In this document: positions 21,601 to 30,930 of the stretch, one piece after another | Numbering within the stretch: the first letter of the stretch is position 1 | Layout of the letters: each line of letters begins with the position of its first letter | NCBI RefSeq assembly: GCF_004359215.1 | Contig: NC_090612.1 | Span: 1,201,038-1,265,037, forward strand | Length of the DNA stretch: 64,000 bases | Direction: 5' to 3' | From: Bremia lactucae | Lineage: Eukaryota > Oomycota > Peronosporomycetes > Peronosporales > Peronosporaceae | The notes under the pieces: generated by a model | Databases searched by the model: none | The model's input: only the letters and a program-made list of their open reading frames with translations | What the model was told of the DNA's origin: nothing | Position numbers and translations under genes: made by a program

Positions 21601-21926
21601 ATCTTTACATAAAGGAAATGTCTTTAAAATCTCCCAAGATTAGGACGTAAACGTTGCACCCGAGACTTCTTATCGAGGACACTTTCATCCATCGATGAGC
21701 TGCTGAGAACCCGTTCGTTCTCAGTAAATACTAATGCCGACCAAATATCCGCCACGGAGTTGTAATCTGTTACAAGTACGCAAATCTGCTTGATCTTGGA
21801 ACTACGCAGATCACGCGAGAATCGTTTCTCTTTTAGCGATGGCTATTGAGTTATCTCCGAAGTTTACTTCGGAAACGCCATCAGATCAAGTGTATAAGCG
21901 CATATACTGATCCATTGAGACAAGTA

Positions 21927-22164
21927 TTTAATTACATGTTTAGTATTTGATAATATTAAGTTAGCATTTACAAAGATAGAAAAGGAGATACTTTATTTTT
22001 ACTAATACAGTTTTCATTTTACCCTCTATAAGCTAGTTACCTTAAAGAGAAGTCTTCCCCTGCACGTACTAGTGTACGTGAAATAACGTAAGGCACCACT
22101 TGCAACTGAAGCAGTGCGAAGTGGACTTGTACTGAAACAGTACAAGCCGTAGTGCTCCGTTACA
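21927..22164 (+). repeat. LTR family A fragment, reversed
   Basis: It covers the outer (U5) half of the LTR, including the hairpin block, and ends CTCCGTTACA at 22164. Its other half is missing. It forms the right border of the family C element. Confidence 0.82.
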
Positions 22165-22362
22165 GAGGCCATTCACGTAAAGCGGAGTATAACCTGTAAA
22201 GGCATGTACAGCGTTGTTCAACGCATACTTAACAGCCGGTAGCATTGTGATCCAGCGCTGTGGAGTCACAGCACGTAAGCTGCGCAGAACGTCTTTAAGG
22301 ACGCGATTAACACGCTCAGTTTGACCATCGGTCTGAGGATAATCCGCGGTGGATAAGTCCAT
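22165..22362 (-). pseudogene. Integrase core fragment, minus strand
   Basis: It encodes [19 protein letters not shown], containing the third catalytic residue (Glu) of the DDE integrase, then YALNNAVHAFTGYTPLYVNG. It joins head-to-head with a plus-strand integrase fragment at about 22360. It is closest to family B in wording. Confidence 0.8.
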
Positions 22363-22463
22363 TAGTATGGATATTGTGTTTGACCTACCGAAAGATTAGG
22401 CCGGTAACACGGACGTCGTGGTCTTTGTGGACCGCTTGAGCTAAATGGATCATTAAGCGGCTG
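22357..22463 (+). repeat. 107-bp integrase segment, first copy of a direct repeat
   Basis: It encodes the first catalytic Asp region (SMDIVFDLPKD) on the plus strand. A near-identical segment recurs in the same direction at 22980-23086, on the other side of a family A LTR. It carries stops. Confidence 0.8.
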
Positions 22464-22856
22464 ACTCGAACTGCCTCAGTGCGAGTGGTGCCTCACGTCA
22501 CTTCACGTACACTAGGACGTGCAGAGGAAGACTTTCTTTAAAACACTTGCTTCAAAGAGGGTTTTAAAAAACTGTATTCACATAATTAAATTGTCTGTTT
22601 CTATCTATTTAAAACTAACCTCATTATAAACCAATACAAAACATGTAATAAAGTCTTATCTGCATCTCGCTTTCCTCGCGTCCAGCGCGACTGGACCGCG
22701 GAGAAACTTGATATAATGTTCTATAACTACCAATGAATAAGCCTTTAGAATATTACCATGTAAAGTAATATTCTCGAAATATTATCTACCTTTTAGATAA
22801 TAAATTAATCTACAACCTTTAAGTGTTAATTTCATGTAACGATACACCCCGTTACA
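22464..22856 (-). repeat. LTR family A, 5'-truncated
   Basis: It lacks about the first 45 bases of the consensus, starting within the hairpin block, and ends CCCCGTTACA at 22856. No matching internal region borders it, so it is a solo or truncated LTR between the two 107-bp repeats. Confidence 0.85.
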
Positions 22857-23260
22857 AAAGGTATACATCTTTAGCACAGTAATATATGATATGGCCTTCT
22901 ATGTTCGCACATGTGAGAATTGTCCACGGGTTACACTTTCGGCGCTTGCCAGTTTGCCCGTGCGCACTGGTGTTGGGAGTCCATTAGTATGGATATTGTG
23001 TTTGACCTACCGAAAGACTCGGCCGGAACACGGACGTCGTGGTCTTTGTGGACCGCTTGAACTAAATGGATCATTTAGCGGCTGTGCCGGATACCAGTGA
23101 TGGTGAAGGTACAGCAAAGCTGTTTATTGATCATGTATTTCGACACCACGGGTTGCCAGTGGCAATTGTCTCCGATAGAGATCCCTGCTTCACTGGTGCA
23201 TTCTATAAGTTGATCTTCCGAGTGCTTGGCAACAGATTGGACATGCATCTGTGTCCTTAA
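22857..23260 (+). pseudogene. Integrase fragment, plus strand (old family B relative)
   Basis: The zinc-binding end VRTCENC is followed by the core: SMDIVFDLPK, then MDHLAAVPDTSDGEGTAKLF, FRHHGLPVAIVSDRDPCFTG with the second catalytic Asp, and LGNRLDM. There is a frame change near 23060. With 23340-24475 it forms the remains of a plus-strand family B-like element. Confidence 0.82.
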
Positions 23261-23339
23261 AAATTGTTTAATTTTATTGTAGAATTATATTTCTAAAAAG
23301 TTTTATAATCTTTAATTAATTTTATAGAAAACAAATATT

Positions 23340-23890
23340 AAAAGTATCGCTTAAGGTATCGCTTACGAAAATGGCTTGTGTAGTGACGTACCCGCCTTCG
23401 ATACAGAAGTCCACAATGCCAAGGATTGGCCCGCGACCTTTCGAAGGCGCTCTTTCACATGAATTGTACTAAGAGCTTTGCTTTCGCACCGCTCGATAAA
23501 GAGCAAGCCAAGCAATCCACATTGAGAAGCGAGCTCGGGCCTTAGCCTGATTACGAGTTCGCTTCTTATTGAGATTTGCTTGGTTTGTTCTTCATCGAGC
23601 GGTTTCGTTACTTTGCTGGACACTAAGCCCGGTGTCATGCGTAATGCGTCAAAGCCTCCGCGACACCACGTTCTGGGAACAGATTTAGAGCCCGACGAGA
23701 TTCGTCTCCAAGCCGGGGTATGTTGAGATGGAACTTCTGACCCTTGTCCATGGACGGATTGTGACTATCACAGCCCACGTACTCATCGTTTTCGAGGAAA
23801 AAACTACGAGTCGGTGACTCACGCTTAGATATCCTAAGACAAAAGGATGTAAATCACAACCGTAAGTGTAGCTGTCTAGTACCCAACCTC
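23340..23890 (-). pseudogene. Antisense accessory ORF, old family B relative
   Basis: On the minus strand the text LFPERGVAEALTH and KPLDEEQ matches PFPERGAADVLTA and NPLDEEQ of the aORF in element B1. It lies, as expected, between integrase (left) and the 3' LTR (right) of a plus-strand element. Multiple stops are present. Confidence 0.65.
23494..23604. repeat. Long imperfect hairpin inside the old aORF-B
   Basis: Two arms of about 50 bases beginning CCGCTCGATAAAGAGCAAGC and ending in its near-complement GTTCTTCATCGAGCGG pair at roughly 80 percent. The right arm is the expected aORF sequence and the left arm looks like an inverted copy of it. Confidence 0.7.
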
Positions 23891-23948
23891 AAAGAGAAAC
23901 GAGAGCGAATGTCGACACTTGGTGTCAACAGTCTGATTGGGGTTGGTG

Positions 23949-24475
23949 TTATGAGTACACTTTGGATAGTAAACCGTTAATGTGGTACAATTCACATCAT
24001 GAATAAAATAACCCTTTCTGTTTAAATTATAGGCAATATTACTTAAACCCCATTTGTTATGGGTAATAAGCGTGGCAGCCAGCAGATAGAAATCTGGTGG
24101 CTTTAAAATATATTTTAAAATAATTACGGTAACATTTTTGTACTCAAACATAAACAAATTTCACTTCCCCATTTGATCCTTTCTGCAACTTTGGCCCTCG
24201 ATTCGCCCAGCTTGAAACATGTTGATGTTTTCCAGACCAAACAACGCGTCATGCTTTCCTAAGGCTTGTGCTTCGATCAGTGAGAGAACTTAGGCTTCCT
24301 GACGTACATACACTCGAACACTAGTTTCTACGAATCACTGAGTACCTTTAACATAGACTTGTCTTATCTACGAGCTTGTATAACTCTTTGAGTCAATACC
24401 CTTATTAGTTTTATAGAATTATGTGACTCTTTGGGTCTATTAGTCCTCGTGTGATTTAAGAAGCGACCGTCACAG
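23949..24475 (+). repeat. Diverged family B LTR, reversed
   Basis: Colinear with the reverse complement of the family B LTR throughout: a GTAAACCGTTAATGTGGTAC block, TTACCCATAACAAATGGGG-like and ATCTGGTGGC blocks, CCTAAGGCTTGTGC, CTAGTTTCTACGAA, ATGTGACTCTTTGGGTCT, ending near GACCGTCACA. It is far more divergent than the three young copies at 26-37 kb, hence older. Confidence 0.78.
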
Positions 24476-24835
24476 AATATCATAATGCAAATCAATTACT
24501 CTTGACTGAATTTGTGTAAACATGTAGCACATTATCTCCGTGTATTAATTTCATACTCTATGGCATGCATGTACATAACACATGTGAGTCGATTCGCGTA
24601 CGGTAGAAAGTGCAATGTGGATGGAACGGGGCTAGAACATCCCGTGACTAGTTTACACGAAGGCTTGAGGAAGCTTTCAGCCTAAGTATTAGGTTCCAAG
24701 TAAAATTTAATTTATTTAATTTTAACCAAGATTTTTAATCGTACTAAGTGTGACCGCGTTCCCGCTTTTCGGGAACCACTTATTTTCAGGTAATTTATCA
24801 TTGACCATATTGGGTCTTGTTTGAAATTTTATTTC
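24476..24835. other. AT-rich intergenic, no gene seen
   Basis: No open frame of note. A perfect small hairpin GTTCCCG-CTTTT-CGGGAAC lies near 24757-24775. It lies between the old LTR and the mitochondrial-like segment. Confidence 0.5.
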
Positions 24836-24969
24836 AACCATTTATTATACGAGAGCTCCTGGTTTAAGTTTTCATAGATTACCTTTATTTGTTTGGTCAA
24901 TATTAATTACTGCTTTTCTCTTACAACCCTACCTGTATTAGCAGGAGCAATTACAATGTTATTGACAGG
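24836..24969 (+). pseudogene. Nuclear mitochondrial insertion: cox1 fragment
   Basis: The plus strand encodes [20 protein letters not shown] and, after a frame change, [13 protein letters not shown], a strongly conserved part of cytochrome c oxidase subunit 1. Codon usage is extremely A/T-ending, as in oomycete mitochondria. Only about 130 bp is present, flanked by unrelated mitochondrial pieces, so it is a NUMT and not a gene. Confidence 0.9.
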
Positions 24970-24975
24970 CTGTAA

Positions 24976-25065
24976 ACTCCCATCAATTCCTTTGAATTTC
25001 AATCTTGCGATTATACTTTTCAGGCGGAGTGCTTAACGCGTTAGCTGTTATATCTAAAAAACTCT
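24976..25065 (-). pseudogene. Nuclear mitochondrial insertion: small-subunit rRNA fragment
   Basis: The minus strand reads AGCTAACGCGTTAAGCACTC, then CGCAAGATTGAAATTCAAAG and GAATTGATGG. This matches the universally conserved region of bacterial and organellar 16S-type rRNA around E. coli positions 860-930. Fragment of about 90 bp. Confidence 0.88.
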
Positions 25066-25067
25066 AT

Positions 25068-25196
25068 TTTAAAGTTTGTTATTGATTATTAGTTATAGCA
25101 TTTTTATTATTAGGTTGGATAGGTCAATGTCCTGTTGAATATCCATATCCTGAGATTGATGTTATAGTATGATTTATTAATTTTTATTATTTTTAA
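25068..25196 (+). pseudogene. Nuclear mitochondrial insertion: cob C-terminal fragment
   Basis: It encodes LLVIAFLLLGWIGQCPVEYP then YPEI, typical of the last transmembrane segment and C-terminus of cytochrome b. TGA and frame problems show that it is decayed. It directly follows the rRNA piece. Confidence 0.8.
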
Positions 25197-25320
25197 GCAC
25201 TTTAAATTATACATTTAACTACGCGAAATCGAATTCAAAAAGTAAGCTTAAACTGCCATAGCTTACTTTCTAATTTGATACTACTATCCAATTTGAGCTT
25301 ACCTTAAATCATTTTTTTAT

Positions 25321-25399
25321 ACTTTTATTAAGTCGTGTCGTTTTTTTTTAATTTAAAAAAATAATTAAAATTAAAAAAACAAATCGACTTAATAAAAGT
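25321..25399. repeat. Short inverted-repeat element (MITE-like)
   Basis: Perfect 15-bp ends ACTTTTATTAAGTCG and CGACTTAATAAAAGT flank an almost pure T-run/A-run core that can fold back on itself. Total 79 bp. It resembles a tiny foldback element; no transposase is visible. Confidence 0.65.
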
Positions 25400-25926
25400 A
25401 CCAATAATGAACCAATACTAATTTATTACGCTGTGCCCGCTATCCGGGCACAGCACCTGCCGACAAATGTAATTATTTATTTTGTTTGTTTAATCCTGTA
25501 ATGTGGCCCATTACAGTGGAAATAAATTCATTCACCTACGGGGAGTATTATCAAATAGCCTCTTTTTCAATACTAAGAATATATTAGACATTATAATGAT
25601 CATTTTATATAGTACGTTTTAAGAAATATTTATTGCTGCAGCCTTTCTTATGCCAATAATTGGAACGTGGCTCCTTTCGCTTATGCTGCTTTGGCTAATT
25701 TACACTGATAATAGTTCCTCCAGTATTCCCCGCACACGTACCGACGGAGATTTTATGTTGCTAAGCAATGGCTTAGCACAAGTCAAAACTAAGAAGTGCT
25801 TTAGTTAGGGAAAAGTTAAAATCGGTTTGATAAATTTAATCTCTTCGCACTTAAAAATTGTTTATAGTCCCGACTATAATAAACTGATATAATACTTGTT
25901 AAGCGAGTGACTCGTTTCTCACTGCT
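25400..25926. other. AT-rich intergenic, no gene seen
   Basis: No coding evidence. A perfect 10-bp-stem hairpin around GCTGTGCCCG...CGGGCACAGC lies at about 25430-25454. A short TGTAATG-TGG-CCCATTACA palindrome near 25498 mirrors family B LTR termini. Confidence 0.5.
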
Positions 25927-26054
25927 ATTGACCGTTCGGTTCATGGTTTGTTTAAGTCTTTAAGTTAACCCCACGAATCGCTTCGCGCGTCCGGCAGCGA
26001 TTCGCAAGGTTAATTTAAGGACTTAAATAAACCATGAACAGAACGGTCACATTA
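25927..26054. repeat. Long hairpin (foldback), about 42-bp arms
   Basis: The left arm begins GACCGTTCGGTTCATGGTTT. The right arm ends with its near-complement AAACCATGAACAGAACGGTC. The loop contains a second GC-rich hairpin (GAATCGCTTCG...CAGCGATTCG). ACTGCTA occurs a few bases outside both ends. Confidence 0.75.
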
Positions 26055-26284
26055 CTGCTACCTTATTACCATGAGTGGTGGTTTTGACAAATTTTTTTCT
26101 GTAAATACGAAATTCTTCATTCCTCTCTGTTAATCCTCTTATAGACTAACTATCACTCACTTATGTGTTTGATATCTCCTTAAAGATACAACAAAGTTGT
26201 GTCTCTCTGCGAAATGGAAGCACTTTTTTGTTTCTTAAAAGTTCATTCTCATTCAACGCATGGACAGAAAGATCATGCGTTGTG

Positions 26285-26769
26285 TGTAGCGGAGCTACCT
26301 CGCTCCTAAAGTCAGAGGAAGACTTTCAGACTCGGAGAGTCACTTAGTTCTATTGAACTAATGGGTTTAACAACTCAGGGAGTCGTACAGGCTATTACAG
26401 CTTAAGGAATCCTAGTTCAAGGGATTCAGGGGTTCGTAGAAACAAGTGGCACCTAGTGCCCAGGAGGATATACCTTAGAAAGGCTTCTATCTCTTACAGA
26501 TCAATGCGCAAGCCTTAGGAAGGCACTTAATGCTTTAAGATCAAAAGGGGAACTGAACTTTATTTAATTATTTGAATCTAAAAACCTTACCCTAGCTAAT
26601 TAGAATAGATTTTGGCCGCCAGATTTATATCTGGCGGCGACCACATTTATTACCCATAATAAATGCGATATAAGTAACTAACTATTATAAAATTCGATAA
26701 AAGGGTATTTTACCCATAAAGTAAATGTACCACGACAACGGTTCTCCAACCGATGTGTGCCCCATTACA
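26285..26769 (-). repeat. LTR family B, left copy (3' LTR of element B1)
   Basis: 485 bp from TGTAGCGGAG to CCCCATTACA, with a minus-strand polypurine tract GGGGGAGGG immediately inside (26770-26779). The first 90 bases on the plus strand contain serial hairpins (GTAGC-GGA-GCTAC, AAAGTC...GACTTT, GACTC-GGA-GAGTC, TTAGTTC-TATT-GAACTAA). Confidence 0.93.
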
Positions 26770-26880
26770 CCCTCCCCCATCAGACTGTTGACACCGAGTG
26801 ACAACATTCGCTTCATTTCCTCTTTGAGGTTGGAACCTAAACAACTAATCGTTTGGTTGGGTTTTCGATTCCTTTGTCTA

Positions 26881-27294
26881 ATGACAATCAAGCGTGAGTC
26901 ACAGACTCGGAGCACCTTCCTCGACGATGAGGGAATGGTGGACTTTGAAAGTCACTCTCAATCAGAGGAGGAGGAAAAAGAGCGGCGTTCGCTCACGCCT
27001 TCTCCTTCGGACGAACGTCGGCGAGCCCCGCATCCGTTCCCAGAACGTGGTGCCGCTGATGTCTTAACTGCATTGAGCAGGACACGGGACCCTGAGTCCA
27101 ACATAATAACGAATCCGCTCGATGAAGAGCAAGAGCAGGTAGTCCTCATAAAGGAAAGAGATCGTCGTCGAGCTGCCGAAATAGCGAAAGCTAAGGCTCA
27201 TAGTGAATATAGATTCACTCCGCTTAGTGCGGACGAGCGTCTCAATGAGATAGCGTCCCCTACATGTCTTAAGACACTAAATCGCGTCGCGTGA
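26881..27294 (+). pseudogene. Antisense accessory ORF (aORF-B), copy B1
   Basis: The plus-strand frame is open from a Met at 26725 inside the LTR, across the polypurine tract, to 27294 (189 residues). From the internal Met at 26881 it has FLDDEG, an acidic Ser/Glu stretch (SQSEEEEKERRS), PSDERRRAPHPFPERGAADV, NPLDEEQEQ and a basic helix-like RDRRRAAEIAKAKAHSEYRF. It is truncated by the B1 deletion. The same wording recurs at 31525-31900 and in the old relic at 23.4-23.9 kb. No known domain recognised. Confidence 0.6.
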
Positions 27295-27333
27295 AACTCG
27301 CTTACTTGTTTCAGAACGGTAACAGGGCTGATA

Positions 27334-28200
27334 TCAGCAAGCCCATCGGCCAATTCTCCCCCCATTGAGCCATGAACCACGCAATGGTATCGTTAGTGGA
27401 ACGCGCGGGAGGGTAAAACCGTTTATATAAAACGGAGTATAGCCTGTAGAGGCATGAACAGCGTTATTTAACGCGAATTCCACTACTGGGAGCATTAAGC
27501 TCCAGCGCTTTGGTGTCTGAGCACACACGCTGCGTAAAACGTCTTCAATGACCATCAATCTGCGGATGGTCCGCAGTGAACATATCCAATCTGGCGCCAA
27601 GCACTCGGAAAATTGATTTCCAGAATTTACCCGTGAAACGGGGATTCCGATCAGACAATTGCCACTGGCAAACCATGTTGTCAAAACACGCGATCAATAA
27701 ACAGCTTAGCTGTACCCTCTCCATCAATGGAATCCGGCACGGCTGCTAAGTGAGCCATTTTGCTCAAACGGTCAACAAAGACCACTATACCAGAGTTACC
27801 GGCTGAATCTTTCGGTAGCCCAAAAACAAAATCCATACTAACGGACTCCCAAGCATCCTATGGGGACGGGACTCGCTAGTGCCGCAGCAACATGTGCCGA
27901 GGGTTTAACCCGTTGGCACGTTTCGCATGTTTGAAAATATGTGCTGACCCATTTATAAAAATTGAGCCACCAATAACTCTGGCTGATAGAGCCGTAGGTC
28001 TTTTCTCTACCGGGATGACCACCAAGGACAGTATCTGTGCCTCATCGAGGATCCGGTGCTTCAAATCCTCATCATGAGGAACAACGACACGCGGAGGGTC
28101 CGCGATGTCTGTGCAATAAAGCAACAGGTTGTAATTGATAGAAAATCGATGTAACCTTGCACGCAAACGTGCCGGTAATTTAATACCCGAATCCGAGTTC
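27334..28200 (-). pseudogene. Integrase fragment, element B1
   Basis: The core starts SMDFVFGLPKDSAGNSG near 27840 with the first catalytic Asp present. It then has a degraded DRNPRFT segment (second Asp region altered, 27727-27545) and ALNNAVHASTGYTPFYINGF. The zinc-binding N-domain is decayed at about 28000-27880. The C-domain and chromodomain are deleted. Confidence 0.82.
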
Positions 28201-28523
28201 TTTAAGGCTCGTTGCAGAGCTACACACTGTTCATCCTTGGCGTAAGCCGAACGGATTAATTCAGGAATAGGTGACGAGATAATCGTTAAATGAGAAAGCT
28301 CATAATCCGGCCTGCGCGATAACGCATCGGTCAAAGCATTTTGCTTGCCGGGTTTATACTTCACCTCGAAGTTGTATTCCGCAAAAAAGGATAGCCATCG
28401 GGCCATTCTTTGTGAGAGATGGGGCGACTTAGTCGCCGTGCGTAATGACGCGTGATCTGTATAAATCACAACCGGCTTAGAGCCGATCAGATGAACTCTG
28501 AATTTGACGAGAGCATACTTCAT
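27876..28523 (-). pseudogene. RNase H and linker, element B1
   Basis: The 215-residue frame starts KYALVKFRVHLIGSKPVVIY with TDHASLRTA. The connection AEYNFEVKYKPGKQNALTDA leads to LSRRPDYE. It then reaches the start of the integrase N-domain and loses frame. Metal-binding acidic residues of RNase H upstream lie in the neighbouring frame (28747-28520). Confidence 0.82.
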
Positions 28524-29560
28524 AGCAAGTAACTCTTTGTCATTAACTGGTTAGTTCTTTTCCGCAGCTTTAAGCTGTCTAGACTCGAACGCAATAACAC
28601 GTTCATGCCCCTCAACATCTGTTTGTAACAGAGCACTGCCAATGGCAAAATCTGATGCGTCACAGACGACACTGAAAGGTCAATTTGGGTTTGGCAGTAC
28701 CAGAATCGGTGCATGGATAAGACTATCATTAACTGCTCGAAAAGCATTATTTTCGGTGCTAGTCCAGCACCATTCTGTATCTTTTTTAAGAAGATTAGAT
28801 AATGGCCTAGCCTTATCAGCGTAATTTTCGCTATACTTGTGTAAATAATTGGCGAGACCCAACCACTTACGCAAATCCTTTTGGTTTTTAGGAACAGGCC
28901 AATCTACTATGGCTTTTACCATGGCGGGATCCGCCCTAAGGCCTCGCTTTCCAATGAAGCATCCTTAAAAAGAAATTTCGTCTGCGCGCAAAAATGCATT
29001 TAGATGCATTGGCATTCAATGTGTTTTTGCGCATGCACTCGAGCACTGCTCGCAAATGGTTTTCCATATCCGACCGATCCTGCTCCGCACGACTATGGAC
29101 AAAAATGTCATCGAAAAAAGTCTGTGCATAATCTCGATGAGAGCGAAACAGTTGCGTCACTAGACGGACAAATGTTGCCGGGGCGTTGGAAAGCCCTTGT
29201 AGCATAACCAGCCACTCCCATAACATGCCGCTTGGGATGCTAACCGCTGTAAGCGGGATATCGCTAGCTCGCATGAGCAGTTGGTAATAAATATCGACTA
29301 CGTCCAATGCACTGTACATTGTACATCCCACCATATTGTTCTAAAGAACATCCTTTCTAGGAATGGGGGTTTGTGTTGGTATAGTGACAGCATTAAGCTT
29401 ATTATAAGCATCTACAATGCGCCATTTACCATTTGGCTTTTTCATACAAAATGTCGGTGTCGAATGAGGAGATTTGGTCTCTCGTACCATTCCAGCCTCG
29501 TGCTTAGCACGGAAAAAATCGTCAATGACGTCACACTCTCCCTTGGTAAAGGCCATTGTC
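28520..29560 (-). pseudogene. Reverse transcriptase, element B1
   Basis: RT entry is at 29556-29341 (FTKGECDVIDDFFRAKHEAG, TPTFCMKKPNGKWRIVDAY). The palm is at 29334-28936 (YSALDVVDIYYQLLM, GLSNAPATFVRLV). The catalytic box is FFDD (29107-29118) instead of YxDD, followed by IFVHSR. The thumb region ends WCWTSTENNAFRAV. Frame joins near 29338 and 28930 are broken. Confidence 0.85.
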
Positions 29561-30930
29561 TTGTGACACAGTATTTGGTTCCCGAAAATAAGTCAATTTC
29601 ATGACGTACACCTCTATCCGGAGGTAAAGCAGATGGTGGGTTATTACATACCACATCTTGGAATTCCTTTATTAAGGAATAAAAGGGACCCGTAGGATCT
29701 CTTAGGATCGATGACCCATTTCGCGCACTAAGTGCAGTTTTTGTGTCATCCAGGACAGCGTCGTCGAGAAGTGACGATGAGTTTAACTCAACCATAGGTC
29801 GAATGACCACCATTTCAGATAAGTCACCAGCTTTTAAGGCTCGACCGCACTCATCAATAGACATTTCGGCTAGCTCTAAAAGAGCATGTAAGAAGGGGAT
29901 TGCCGCAAGGCTAAATTCCCCCTCAATGTTACCGGTTACGCCATTTACAAGCGTATGTACTTGCTCACTCGTATCACTTTGTGAGGGTATACACGCTTCG
30001 TGTCCACCCTGTCTTGGAGTGAAGCCAATACGCCTCTTAGAGGCCGGGATTTTGACGTCCCCGGGTTTTCCAGCCTGTATTGGTTCTATACAAGACATGG
30101 TGTCTAATTTGACATCCGACAAGGAGTCAGGTAACTCAACTTCCTTATCCAGCGAACGTTTACGTGTCGCTTCACGTGCATTAGGAGGGTTTGATTCAAA
30201 ATGCCTGGCGAACCGCCAATAGTGTCACTATTGACACTCAGTATGGTGCCACCTCGGCCGACCTCACTCGGTGGACGTAGACGTGCCACTCCACGTATCT
30301 CAGGGATATTGCACCCTTTATGATTCGGCCTAAGGCCAACAATGCTTTCAGCATTTAGTGAATCGTTATTATAACGAGTGTCACTCGACGGAGTACGTGC
30401 CGTTCCACTAATTTCTGCTGAGTCGGGCTCAGAATTAATGTTTTTAACATTAGAGTTTATTAACTCAGACATGCCAATGTCTAAAACACTGACAGACTCA
30501 TTCAATGATCCACGCCAATAGCGCTTTTGCTGCCTAGCAAAGGTGGGTTCATGACTCTCCAAAACTATGCTAGGAACATTGCGCGTGGCGCTTAATCATG
30601 ACCCCTAACTTTTGCCAACCCCAAAAAATCTTAGACCTCCAATCGATACATGGCTCATGGTGTTCTAACCAGGCCATACCAAGGATGAGATCATATCTCG
30701 AATCCAAATTAAGGACAAGACAGCGTTCCAGGCTTCGTACCGCATGAAGGCTTCAAGCCTTGCATGCAGGACCTCTGGTCCCTACGAGATAATAAATTTC
30801 TACGTTCTCGATCCCGAATAAGGTTTTGAGCTTGTCATAAGCGGCGCGTTGCGCTTCTGACAGTTCTGAAACCTCTTCCATTCTCGTTAGAATTTAGTCT
30901 TCTAAAGACTCAATTGTATATTGACTACGA
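29560..30930 (-). pseudogene. Gag start fused to protease plus linker, element B1
   Basis: From the 5' side the minus strand starts MEEVSELSEAQRAAYDKLKT (near 30880), a gag N-terminus. After fewer than 60 codons and a stop it becomes the retropepsin C-half YDLILGMAWLEHHEPCIDWR (about 30720-30620). It continues with a Ser/Asn-rich linker (30562-30104) and PR-RT linker (30122-29442). Almost all of gag, including any zinc knuckle, and the protease catalytic Asp are missing, so one deletion joined gag to mid-protease. The same lesion occurs in B2. Confidence 0.78.

Larger units (their letters stand above)
16538..21926 (-). mobile_element. Ty3/gypsy family C element, minus strand, truncated
   Basis: The order on the minus strand is RT (about 21.6-20.6 kb), integrase (about 20.0-18.7 kb), degraded chromodomain, antisense ORF, polypurine tract and 3' LTR. 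The 5' part (gag, protease, 5' LTR) is absent, since a family A LTR fragment starts at 21927. All frames carry stops. An inverted, chimeric RNase H-gag scrap interrupts it at 20127-20432. Confidence 0.8.

Noticed and set aside
24836..25196. Functional mitochondrial genes or a mitochondrial contig
   Set aside because: Only about 90-135 bp of each gene is present, with frame breaks and mixed strands, embedded between nuclear LTR elements.
29743..30222. 159-residue plus-strand frame, repeated exactly at 35601-36080
   Set aside because: Antisense to the well-kept PR-RT linker. It is repeated only because B1 and B2 are identical there, so repetition is not evidence of coding.
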